Shown: piece after piece, positions 8,027 to 16,771 of the stretch | How the letters are laid out: each line of letters opens with the position of its first letter | Position numbering within the stretch: position 1 is the stretch's first letter | DNA from: Adhaeribacter aerolatus | Lineage (GTDB): Bacteria > Bacteroidota > Bacteroidia > Cytophagales > Hymenobacteraceae | Assembly: GCF_007991635.1 (NCBI RefSeq) | Contig: NZ_BJYS01000037.1 | Span: 1-64,000, forward strand | Direction: 5' to 3' | Length of the DNA stretch: 64,000 bases | Program-made: the position numbers and the translations under genes | Notes under the pieces: model-generated | The model's database searches: none | What the model saw: only the letters and a program-made list of their open reading frames with translations | Told to the model about the DNA's origin: nothing

Positions 8027-11000
8027 TTAAAGTCCAATATTGATACCGAATGAATATGTTTTAGCGGTCGGGTACGGCGAATGGCTCACGCCTCGTTGTA
8101 AAGTCTGATCTGCCCCGCCGCTAAAGTTTTCCGGATCAAAAAGATTGGCATTCTTGGCGGTAAATAAATTTTGGCCATTTAAGTAGACCCGAAGGGAGGC
8201 TAATTTAATTTTACTTAAAAGTTGAGGAGAAATATTATAACCCAGGGTTAAACTTTTTAGTCTAAGATAGGAGCCTTCTACCACCCAGAAACTAGAGGGA
8301 ATATGCTCAAAGCCATGCAAATCAACCGTCACTTTCGGATGATAACCATCGCCGGGCTCTGCTTCAGACCGCCATCTATTAACTACTGATTTAGCATAAT
8401 TCCGGCCTTCGTGATAAAATAAAGAACGACGTAGGTTGTTGTCGAAAACTTCGCTTCCCTGAACGCCCTGGAACAGAATACTGAGGTCAAAATTTTTGAA
8501 TTTAAAGTTGTTGGTTATGCCATAAGTAAAGTCAGGGGCCGGGTTTCCGATAATAGTACGATCCTCCGAATTTAGCTTACCATCTTTGTTCAGATCTTCA
8601 TAGCGGCCATCGCCGGGTTTAAAGGTTGGCAAACGAGCGGGATCTGCATCCAGTTCGGCCTGATTTTTATAAACGCCCAAATATTTATAGCCATAGAAGT
8701 TAAAAATAGGCTGGCCTACTTCGTTCCGTACGGGTAAGCTATTATTGGCATTGAGGTTCATCGGTGCATCATTGGGGCCCAGGGCTAATAATTTATTCCG
8801 GTTTCGGGAAAAATTAATCTGGGTAGACCATTCAAATGGCCCCGTCAGGTTTTGCGTCGTTAAGGCTAACTCCACGCCTTTGTTTTCCAATTTTCCAATA
8901 TTCTGAAAAACACTGCCAAACCCCGATACTACCGGAATAGGTACATCAAGTAATAAGCCGTCTGATTTAGAGATATAATAATCTCCTTCCAGGATTACCC
9001 GGTTATTAAACATCCCGTAATCCAAGCCAAAGTTAAGTTGTTGGGTGCGCTCCCATCCTAAATCCGGATTGGTAATGCTGGATGGGTAATAAGATATGGT
9101 GTTAGTAGTGCCAAATGCTACCCGCCCTTGCTGCATAGAACCAATCCAACGGTAATCGCCAATTCTGTCGTTGCCGGTAAAGCCGTAGCTGGCTCTTAAT
9201 TTTAAATTATTAATCTTGGCAATATTGCGCATAAACGGCTCATCCGATACAATCCAACCTACAGAAACAGAAGGAAAATATCCCCATTTCTTGTTTGGCC
9301 CGAATCGGGAAGATCCATCCCGCCGGAAAGAGATAGAAGTAAGATATTTGCTTTTGAAGTTATAGGAAACCCTAGCGAAACTTGAAATTAAAACTGTTTC
9401 AGTGGCGTTATCAGCCGCTGCCGCCACTACCTGGCCGGCACTCAGGTAGTGAATCTGGTCGTTGTCGAATTTATTCCGGGCCTGACTGGCATTATAAAAA
9501 TCGTTTTTAAGGTATTCATAACCCAATAAGCCGGAGAAGTTATGTTGCCCGATTGCTTTATCATAGGTTAACAGGTTTTGCAGATTGTAATTAATCGTTC
9601 TTTCCTGGTTTGCATTTAAAACGCCTTCGGTATAATAACTAGGTCCCATGTTATGGTCCACGGCGGCATAATTAGCATTATCCAACCGGTTAAAGAAAAA
9701 ATTAAGGGCCGATTTAAAGCGTAAACCAGGAATAAAATCGAACTGGGTATAAACATTTCCCAGGCTATTAAAGCCCTGTGTTTTTCTATCGTCGTTAATC
9801 TGGTACAAGGGATGGCCGTTTCTGGCCCGGAAAAGAATATTATCGTAATTTCCCAAACCCGGTGTATTCGTGGCATCGCCCAAATAGCCATTACTGCCGT
9901 ATACCGGATAAATAGCCGGATATTGGACTGCCCACTCTACAATCCGGTCGAAAGGATTATTGGTCTGGTCGTACACGGCACTTAGTTTTCCGCCGATTTC
10001 TACCCAATCCATTATTTTGGTAGATGCTTTTAAACTTAAGGCATATTTGTTATAGTCTGAGTTAATGACAATTCCTTCCTGGGAAATATAACCGCCCGAA
10101 ATAAGGTAGTTTGATTTTTCGTTGCCACCCGACACACTCAAATCAACTTTGTGCATGGGAGCCAAACGAAAAACCACATCTTGAAAATCGGTATTCACCA
10201 GGCTTTCCGGATTATTAAAGGCTTCGGGCCAGGTATATTTATAAGCGCCTCTGGCGGCCAAAGTATTAGGTGCATTCGGGTCGCCCCCCTTATTAATCCA
10301 GGCATTTTGCGCTGCATCAATAGAAGCCTGGGCATACTCCCGGGCATTCATCATCTCCACCCGGTCAATCGGTGCCTGTAATGTGGCCGTATAACTTAAA
10401 TCCAGTTTGGCTTTCCCCGATTTACCGCTTTTGGTAGTGATGAGAATAACGCCGTTACCACCGCGCGAGCCGTAAATAGCGGCAGAAGAAGCATCTTTCA
10501 AAATCTCAATGGATTCGATATCGGCACTGTTAATCAGGTTTAAATCATAGCTCGGGAGCGGGTTGCCATCTACCACAATCAACGGAGAACTGTTTGCCGA
10601 AATGGAAGCAATACCTCGGATTTGCACCGTAGAAGATGCGCCCGGCTTGCCGCTGGCACTTAGTACCTGTACTCCGGCTACTTTACCGGACAAAGCCTGC
10701 CCAAATTCTACCATAGGCCGGCTGCTTACTTCCTGGTCAAATTTTACCGAGCCAACGGCTCCGGTTACACTACTTTTTTTCTGGGTACCATAACCCACTA
10801 CTACCACTTCCTCCAGGGCTTTGGCATCCGGAGCCATAGTTACATTAAGCGTAGTAGCGTTCCCAACAACTACCTCTTTGGCTATAAAACCAATATAAGA
10901 GAAAACTAAAGTGCCGCCATTGTCGGGTACTTCTATGGAATAATTGCCCCCTGCATCTGTACTGGTACCTGCTGTAGTACCTTTTACCACCACGGTTACC

Positions 11001-11245
11001 CCAATTAAAGGTTCGCCGGCTTCCGAAGTTACTTTACCCCTTACCGGTTTGGCTGCTATGTTGCCCTCTCCTAATAATCTCTTATCAGGCTCTAAATGAA
11101 CTGCTACTCCCTTGTTAGAAAAGGATAAACCAGGATAGTTTGGTTTTACCCAGGTGAGGGCATGTGCCTGGCAAAATGGCTGGCTAACTAAGGTTAATAC
11201 AAATGATAACCTCCAGGCATTTAGATGACGTAATTTTCTCTTCAT
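8027..11245 (-). CDS. SusC/RagA-family TonB-dependent transporter
   Basis: Outer-membrane TonB-dependent porin of 1072 residues that imports oligosaccharides with the adjacent SusD. The start MKRKLRHLNAW leads a signal peptide. A carboxypeptidase-D-like regulatory domain spans about 67-140, followed by EEVVVVGYGTQKK (145-157), the plug (about 160-275, with VDGNPLPSYD and LKDASSAAIYGSRGGNGV), and a 22-strand-type barrel ending YSFGINIGL. The first 160 residues are very close to those of the 16772-19912 SusC, including the MKR..RHLNAW start, while the barrels differ. This points to recent duplication or module exchange. A 725-base upstream region probably holds the promoter. Substrate is not readable, but sulfated glycan is implied by context. 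Confidence 0.94.
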   Translation of the reverse strand: MKRKLRHLNAWRLSFVLTLVSQPFCQAHALTWVKPNYPGLSFSNKGVAVHLEPDKRLLGEGNIAAKPVRGKVTSEAGEPLIGVTVVVKGTTAGTSTDAGGNYSIEVPDNGGTLVFSYIGFIAKEVVVGNATTLNVTMAPDAKALEEVVVVGYGTQKKSSVTGAVGSVKFDQEVSSRPMVEFGQALSGKVAGVQVLSASGKPGASSTVQIRGIASISANSSPLIVVDGNPLPSYDLNLINSADIESIEILKDASSAAIYGSRGGNGVILITTKSGKSGKAKLDLSYTATLQAPIDRVEMMNAREYAQASIDAAQNAWINKGGDPNAPNTLAARGAYKYTWPEAFNNPESLVNTDFQDVVFRLAPMHKVDLSVSGGNEKSNYLISGGYISQEGIVINSDYNKYALSLKASTKIMDWVEIGGKLSAVYDQTNNPFDRIVEWAVQYPAIYPVYGSNGYLGDATNTPGLGNYDNILFRARNGHPLYQINDDRKTQGFNSLGNVYTQFDFIPGLRFKSALNFFFNRLDNANYAAVDHNMGPSYYTEGVLNANQERTINYNLQNLLTYDKAIGQHNFSGLLGYEYLKNDFYNASQARNKFDNDQIHYLSAGQVVAAAADNATETVLISSFARVSYNFKSKYLTSISFRRDGSSRFGPNKKWGYFPSVSVGWIVSDEPFMRNIAKINNLKLRASYGFTGNDRIGDYRWIGSMQQGRVAFGTTNTISYYPSSITNPDLGWERTQQLNFGLDYGMFNNRVILEGDYYISKSDGLLLDVPIPVVSGFGSVFQNIGKLENKGVELALTTQNLTGPFEWSTQINFSRNRNKLLALGPNDAPMNLNANNSLPVRNEVGQPIFNFYGYKYLGVYKNQAELDADPARLPTFKPGDGRYEDLNKDGKLNSEDRTIIGNPAPDFTYGITNNFKFKNFDLSILFQGVQGSEVFDNNLRRSLFYHEGRNYAKSVVNRWRSEAEPGDGYHPKVTVDLHGFEHIPSSFWVVEGSYLRLKSLTLGYNISPQLLSKIKLASLRVYLNGQNLFTAKNANLFDPENFSGGADQTLQRGVSHSPYPTAKTYSFGINIGL

Positions 11246-11970
11246 TGTGTGGTGGATTAGATGAAAACAAGAATTGTTTTACCAAAACTTTACAGAAAAC
11301 AAAACCAGCACTAGCAGTGGAAATAAAACCGCAACAAAAGGTAAGCTGAAGCGGCAATTGATTTACCCGAAAAAAGCTGGTTTCTTAATAAAAGGGGGAA
11401 AGCTTCATTATCTCATCTAAAAAAATGATATTTTTAGACTAAAATCAGTTGGCTGGCTTTGATGAAAGTCTTTTGTTTAAAAGCAAATCATTTATTGAAC
11501 AAATCTTACCTACATTAATACAAAATGGCCAATACTAATTATTCAAATGCTAATTCAGCATTGAAATATTGAAAGATTCCTGTTCGCTAAAAAATTCCTG
11601 TTAAATTTTACCTAATCTTAAATATGATATTCCATAGCAGCCCAGCAATTGGCTTTCATTACCAGTCATTATATTAAGGATCTTCAGCATGAGTTGGTTA
11701 AACAGGTAATAAACAAAGTTTGGAATGTACCTGTAGGGCCTTCTATGCAGAAGAATCCTCCGGAATGACACGCATATATTGCATCTTCTAAGTTATCATT
11801 TATAGAAGCGCTTTTATACTACTTGGAATTAACTGTTAGCCTAAATTTTTTTAGTTAGTTTTTCTGGAATTTTGCCCTAAAGCCTATAATTAAATACCAG
11901 CATTCTTGGTTTGATTAAACTCTACTTTTTTTCCGATATAATCCGAAGTATAATTTGTTTGCAAATTTCT
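11246..11970. other. 725-base non-coding region upstream of susC
   Basis: AT-rich gap between a sulfatase stop (11971) and the susC start (11245). No frame looks like a real gene. A small palindrome AATGCT...AGCATT occurs at 11546-11562. No exact Bacteroidota TAnnTTTG box at the expected place was found by eye. It most likely holds the susC promoter and leader. Confidence 0.5.
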
Positions 11971-13455
11971 TTATTGTTTTGCCTGCACCAAGAAGGGCCA
12001 ATTAGGATCTTCAGAATGGCTTTGCTGCATAATTTGTTGCATTTCCTTAACTACTTCCGGGTGCTGATCAGCCACGTTGCGCTCCTCTCCTATATCCTCT
12101 TTCAAATTATAGAGTTCCAGGGGAGAAACCGGATTTTTTGCTAAGCCCAGCCGTATACCTTTCCAATCGCCAAGGCGTACGGCCTGCTTTTTGCCTTGCT
12201 CGTGAAACTCCCAATATAGATAATTATGCTGCTGTTGCCCTGCCTGCCCCAGTAGCGTTGGCAGAAATGAAATACCATCTGTATTTTCCGGCTTTTTAAT
12301 ATTTACTACTTCGGCCAATGTAGGCATCACATCCCAAAAAGCCGAAATATGGTCAGAGGTGGAATTAGCCTGGATCTTTCCTGGCCAACAGGCAATCATG
12401 GGAACCCGGATTCCCCCTTCGTATAAGTCTCTTTTATAACCACGCAAAGGGCCGTTGCTGTTAAAAAAATCCGGGTCGGCGCCGCCTTCCTGGTGCGGGC
12501 CGTTATCAGAAGTAAAGATTATGATGGTATTTTTTTCCAGACCCAGCGTTTTTACTTTTTCCATAATTTGCCCAACCTGGTCATCCAGTACTTTCATCAT
12601 AGCGGCAAAAGCCGCCCGCGGGTAAGGCTGGGAGCCATACCCCCCTACTTTAAACCGGGGAGCATTCAGATCATCCACTCCCTGGTAAGCCGTTTCCGGG
12701 GCAAATTTACTTTTAGCAGGCTGCCCAGGGGCAGCTTTTTCTAAAAACTGATCCATATAGGCAGACGGAGCGATAAGTTCGGCATGTGGAATAATGGAAG
12801 GCACATACAAAAAGAAAGAAGTGTCTTTATGTTGCTCTATAAAAGCCAGCGTTTTTTCCTGGATAAGCGCCGGTGCATACGTACCCTGTTTTACCCCGGC
12901 ATTTTCGGGTAATGTTATTTTCTCTCGGTTGTGCCATAAATCCCAGGGATAGTAGTTGTGGGCGATGGTTTGGCTGTTGTAGCCAAAAAATTCGTCGAAA
13001 CCCTGCTTTAAAGGTTCTCCTACGGAGCCTGGAAAACCAAGCCCCCATTTACCAAAGGCACCGGTAACGTAGCCTGCCTGTTTTAACAATTCTGGTAAGG
13101 TATAAGCCGAATCGGGTAAAGGATATTGTCCGTCATTGATTCCTTTATTGCCCCGCACAAAGGTATGCCCGGTATGCTGACCCGTCATCAAAGCCGAACG
13201 GGAAGGTGCGCAAACAGCCGTGCCGGCATAATGCTGCCTAAAGAGCATGCCCTCGGCGGCCAGCCGATCGATATTGGGGGTGCTAAATTTCTGCTGGCCG
13301 TAGCAACTTAAATCGCCGTAGCCCAGGTCGTCGGCCAGTATATAAATAATGTTGGGCTTTTGCTCTTTAGTAGCAGTTTCGTTCTGTTGTTTGGCCGGAC
13401 TACAGGCAAAAAGAAAAAAAAGCAAGCCGATGAGTTTTGATGCTACTTTGGTCAT
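11971..13455 (-). CDS. Lipoprotein sulfatase (arylsulfatase A/GALNS type)
   Basis: Family S1 sulfatase of 494 residues. A lipobox at LFAC (Cys18) suggests membrane anchoring. ADDLGYGDLSCYG holds the Asp pair (42-43), and Cys82-APSRSALMTG is the formylglycine motif. FGKWGLGFPGSVGEPLKQGFDEFFGY and SDNGPHQEGG follow, then GPLRGYKRDLYEGGIRVP. It is a clear paralogue of the 30187-31560 sulfatase, sharing HYAGTAVCAPSR / HYAGSAVCAPSR, GKWGLG, LYEGGIRVP and the ELYNLK ending. The blocks fit the group containing GalNAc-4- and -6-sulfatases, but the position attacked is not readable. It lies 72 bases downstream of the IDS-like sulfatase at 13528 and is probably cotranscribed with it. Confidence 0.93.
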   Translation of the reverse strand: MTKVASKLIGLLFFLFACSPAKQQNETATKEQKPNIIYILADDLGYGDLSCYGQQKFSTPNIDRLAAEGMLFRQHYAGTAVCAPSRSALMTGQHTGHTFVRGNKGINDGQYPLPDSAYTLPELLKQAGYVTGAFGKWGLGFPGSVGEPLKQGFDEFFGYNSQTIAHNYYPWDLWHNREKITLPENAGVKQGTYAPALIQEKTLAFIEQHKDTSFFLYVPSIIPHAELIAPSAYMDQFLEKAAPGQPAKSKFAPETAYQGVDDLNAPRFKVGGYGSQPYPRAAFAAMMKVLDDQVGQIMEKVKTLGLEKNTIIIFTSDNGPHQEGGADPDFFNSNGPLRGYKRDLYEGGIRVPMIACWPGKIQANSTSDHISAFWDVMPTLAEVVNIKKPENTDGISFLPTLLGQAGQQQHNYLYWEFHEQGKKQAVRLGDWKGIRLGLAKNPVSPLELYNLKEDIGEERNVADQHPEVVKEMQQIMQQSHSEDPNWPFLVQAKQ

Positions 13456-13527
13456 GTAAAAAATAATGTCAGGATTCTTACTTCATTCAAGCCATTTACC
13501 CCGAAGGTTATTGGCGCTATTATAAAT

Positions 13528-15024
13528 TTATTCTTTATTACCGGTGAATTTGAAAATACCAGTATCCCCTTTTTCCAGCAGCGGCATTAACCTTTGCACA
13601 ACTTCCGGTTTATCCTGGGCAATATTCTTATTTTCGTGTGGGTCTTGCAGATGATCGTACAGTTCTATGGTTGGCTCCGCTGGCCGGTAATAGCGGGTTA
13701 ACCGGTACTGTTGGGTGCGCAATGACACGCCGTTGTTATAATAACTATAGCTTTTATCTTCCCATTTTTTATTAGCCGGTTGTTTTAACAAGGCTACCAG
13801 ACTTTTCCCGTCGGTTTGGTGCGGCATTTTTACACCACATAACTCCATGATGGTCGGATACAGATCAATGGTGCTGACGATATGATTGCTGGCGGCGCCC
13901 GGCTGTTTAACCTGGGGCGCTTTAATAATTAAAGGGCTCCGCAGCGCCGCTTCAAAAATGGTATGTTTACCCCAAACCCGGTGATCGCCTAAGTGCCAGC
14001 CATGATCGCCCCATACAACCACAATTGTATTTTCGGCTAAACCCAACCGCTCCAGTTCCGCCATGACTTTGCCAATCTGGGCATCGGCATAACTAACCGA
14101 GGCATAATACGCTTGCTTTAATGTGCGGGCATAAGCATCCGACACCGGATCGGTTAAGGATGGTTTCTCGTCGCCGGCCAGGTAAGAATTAAATTCACTG
14201 CTCTGGTGCAAGCTAGCCGGGTTTACCTTTTCCGGAATACCGGGTGACGGCGTAAGGGGAATCTGGGCGGCCGCGTACATATCCCAGTACTGCTTGGGGG
14301 CATTAAAAGGTAAATGGGGCTTGAAAAAACCAACACCTAAAAAGAATGGCTTTTCTTGGCCGGCTAATTCTTTTAATTTTTTTACGGCCAGATTTGCCGT
14401 CAGCCCGTCGGGGTAGCCTTCGTCGTTTACCGGCCTGTTTTCGTAGGGTTTAACCTTACCCTGCCTGCTTTGGCGGTTTGTACCGTCGGCGTACCCGAAA
14501 AAGGCGTTCCAGCCCGTACCCCATTTCCCCGGATCGAACAACATTTCGTCCCAGCTATAAGGCAGTTCTCTTTTTGCCCCATGCGGGTCTTCGGTATAAC
14601 CATAAATTAATCCGTCCGGATAATGGCTTATCTTGCCGATGCCTACGGTATAATACCCATTGCGCTTTAACTGGTGAATAAATGTTTCGGGGCTCTCCCG
14701 CTCAGGCTCGCCGGAAATCTGTAAACGGATGACTTCGTTGCTTAAATGGGTTTTATTGCGTGGGAGCATGCCGGTAAGCAGGCTTCGGCGGGAGGCGCCA
14801 CAGGTCGGAACCTGTACATAATGATTCCGAAAAGTAATTCCTTGGGCCGCTATTTTATCTATATTGGGCGTTTTAATGATTTTATTCCCATAAATGCCCA
14901 GTTCCGGCCGCAGGTCATCCACCGCGATAAATAGTACGTTAGGCCGAAGTTGCCGGTTCTGCGATACACCGGTAAAAACCTGTAAGAGCAGAATGGTTAA
15001 CGCTGCTATTGATTTTATAATCAT
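13528..15024 (-). CDS. Secreted sulfatase, iduronate-2-sulfatase-like
   Basis: Family S1 sulfatase of 498 residues. A signal peptide ends near GVSQ (residue 22). FIAVDDLRPELGIYG, VGIGKISHYPDG, LGVGFFKPHLPFNAPKQYWDMY and VVWGDHGWHLGDHRVWGKH are the blocks typical of the iduronate-2-sulfatase group. The formylglycine motif is Cys75-GASRRSLLTG, with Ala replacing Pro at +2; the core Cys and Arg remain. It is first in a two-sulfatase unit after the susD at 15113, with a hairpin in between. In this group sulfate is often removed from the 2-position of uronic acids or from galactose derivatives; the actual substrate is unknown. Confidence 0.93.
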   Translation of the reverse strand: MIIKSIAALTILLLQVFTGVSQNRQLRPNVLFIAVDDLRPELGIYGNKIIKTPNIDKIAAQGITFRNHYVQVPTCGASRRSLLTGMLPRNKTHLSNEVIRLQISGEPERESPETFIHQLKRNGYYTVGIGKISHYPDGLIYGYTEDPHGAKRELPYSWDEMLFDPGKWGTGWNAFFGYADGTNRQSRQGKVKPYENRPVNDEGYPDGLTANLAVKKLKELAGQEKPFFLGVGFFKPHLPFNAPKQYWDMYAAAQIPLTPSPGIPEKVNPASLHQSSEFNSYLAGDEKPSLTDPVSDAYARTLKQAYYASVSYADAQIGKVMAELERLGLAENTIVVVWGDHGWHLGDHRVWGKHTIFEAALRSPLIIKAPQVKQPGAASNHIVSTIDLYPTIMELCGVKMPHQTDGKSLVALLKQPANKKWEDKSYSYYNNGVSLRTQQYRLTRYYRPAEPTIELYDHLQDPHENKNIAQDKPEVVQRLMPLLEKGDTGIFKFTGNKE

Positions 15025-15090
15025 TTTTCTACGGTCTTATACATAAACACGCTATAACTCAAAACATAATTAAAAAATTAGCAAAGCATT

Positions 15091-15110
15091 AATCTTCATT
15101 TATGAAGATT
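15091..15110 (-). terminator. Small hairpin after susD
   Basis: Inverted repeat AATCTTCA/TGAAGATT (15091-15098 and 15103-15110) with a 4-base loop. It lies 3 bases past the susD stop on the minus strand. It matches the position of hairpins after other susD genes here, but is weaker and AT-rich. Confidence 0.45.
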
Positions 15111-15112
15111 AT

Positions 15113-16759
15113 TTAATATCCTTGGTTCTGATAAAATTCACCCGGATTGGTAACGCGGTCTATTTGGGTTTGGGGAATTGGCCTTACCAGGTGCATTTCT
15201 TTTATGTTGGGGGCAGCATCCCGGTTATATTTTTTTACCAGTTCCAGCAGTTTTCCCGTCCGTTTCAGATCATACCACCGGTGCATTTCGCCGGCAAGTT
15301 CGCGGGCCCGTTCCTCCAGTATAAAGTCCAGGGTGATATCGGCGGCGCTTACCCGCATTTGCTGCTCTTTGCCCGGAATAGCCGCCCGGTTCCGGATAAC
15401 ATTAATGTAATTAGCTGCCACCTCATTTTTGCCTTGCTTCATGGCTGCTTCTGCCGCTACCAGGTACATTTCGGCCAAACGGATTACCGGAAAATCGCGC
15501 CGGCCAGCCGTTTCGTTTACGCTGGGCCGCAGCGGATCCAGGAACTTGAGCAAAGCCGGATGGTTGCGCCGGTTATTAGTCCCGACTTCCTGAAAAGCAG
15601 TAACACTGCCGATCCAGTTATCTTTAAAATCTATTAACCAGTAAGGCTTCGACCGTTTTACATTATCGGGTACGGGGTAACGCACAATTTTAATGGACGT
15701 GTCGCCGGGATTAACGGTAAACCCGTTGATGGTGGCGGTTCTGTTAGCCCGCCACACTGTTTTAAAAGAGCCGTTCCAACGGGAATCGATGGCCGGATCA
15801 AATAATTTAATTAAGTGATTGGTGGGTAAAAACCGCTGGTATGGCCGGCCGTCATCAATATTTCGGACCATAGCCGGATTAAAGGTATAATCAAATATAA
15901 AGTATAAATGCCCGGAATTGCCGGGGCCATTGGTAAGCGGATCGCCCGTAAACTGCACCGCCCAGATTATTTCGCTGTTAACGTCGTTGTTGATATTCCA
16001 TAAAGCAGCATAAGGCGTTACCAGTTTAAAAGCAGGATTATCAATCACACTTTTGGCTAAAGTTTCGGCCTGGGCCCAGTTGCCAATGGTTAATTGCACC
16101 CGAGCTAAAAGGGCTTCGGCGGCCGGCTTGGTGGCCTGACCATATTTACCCGGGGTAAGAGGCAAATTGGCAACGGCATACGCTAAATCCGGCACAATTC
16201 CTTTGGCATAGATTTCGGCTAACGGGGTACGATTGGCGGTAGTTTGTACCCCAATGGTTTCTTCGAGGGTAAAATGCACATCGCCGAATTGCTGCACCAG
16301 ATGAAAATAATATAAAGCCCGCAGAAAACGCGCCTCCCCTATTATCCGGGCTTTTTGTTGTTCATTCAGGCCGGTTACCGATGGTGCCCGGCCAATAATG
16401 GTATTGCTTTGGTTGATGCCTTTGTAAAAGCTATCCCACACTGTGGTAATCATAGCATTGGTACCCAGCAAATTGGGCGAGTAATTATTAATATCCGGCG
16501 AATTGGCAATACCGCCAAAGCCATTCGTAAAAATATCGGTGCCGGTTACAGTCAGAAAAAAGCCTTGCTCCTGGCCGTAAAAGCTTCTTAAATGGGAGTA
16601 AGCGGCACTTAAACCATCTTCAATACCCTTTGGTGTGGTATAATATCTATCGGCGGTAGCCAGGCTCTTGGGTTCTTCTTTTAAAATATCTTCGCAGGAA
16701 ATGTTTAAAAAGAGTAGCGCAGCCAGGCCGATGGCATTTAATAATTTATTCGTTTTCAT
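15113..16759 (-). CDS. SusD/RagB-family glycan-binding lipoprotein
   Basis: SusD-like lipoprotein of 548 residues, partner of the SusC encoded 12 bases upstream. A signal peptide leads to lipobox NISC (Cys22). Hallmarks seen are EEPKSLATADRYYTTPKGIEDGLSAAYSHLR, IIGEARFLRALYYFHLVQQFGDVHF, RLAEMYLVAAEAAMKQG, LDFILEERARELAGEMHRWYDLKRTGKL and the RPIPQTQID...FYQNQGY end. It is about 50-70 residues longer than the 6550 and 25290 SusDs, with extra loops in the middle where ligand specificity usually lies. It would bind oligosaccharide at the cell surface and pass it to SusC. Confidence 0.93.
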   Translation of the reverse strand: MKTNKLLNAIGLAALLFLNISCEDILKEEPKSLATADRYYTTPKGIEDGLSAAYSHLRSFYGQEQGFFLTVTGTDIFTNGFGGIANSPDINNYSPNLLGTNAMITTVWDSFYKGINQSNTIIGRAPSVTGLNEQQKARIIGEARFLRALYYFHLVQQFGDVHFTLEETIGVQTTANRTPLAEIYAKGIVPDLAYAVANLPLTPGKYGQATKPAAEALLARVQLTIGNWAQAETLAKSVIDNPAFKLVTPYAALWNINNDVNSEIIWAVQFTGDPLTNGPGNSGHLYFIFDYTFNPAMVRNIDDGRPYQRFLPTNHLIKLFDPAIDSRWNGSFKTVWRANRTATINGFTVNPGDTSIKIVRYPVPDNVKRSKPYWLIDFKDNWIGSVTAFQEVGTNNRRNHPALLKFLDPLRPSVNETAGRRDFPVIRLAEMYLVAAEAAMKQGKNEVAANYINVIRNRAAIPGKEQQMRVSAADITLDFILEERARELAGEMHRWYDLKRTGKLLELVKKYNRDAAPNIKEMHLVRPIPQTQIDRVTNPGEFYQNQGY

Positions 16760-16771
16760 ATTTTTTGCGCT

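Noticed and set aside
15122-15637. 171-residue plus-strand frame
   Set aside because: It lies wholly antisense to a clear susD gene and shows no domain.
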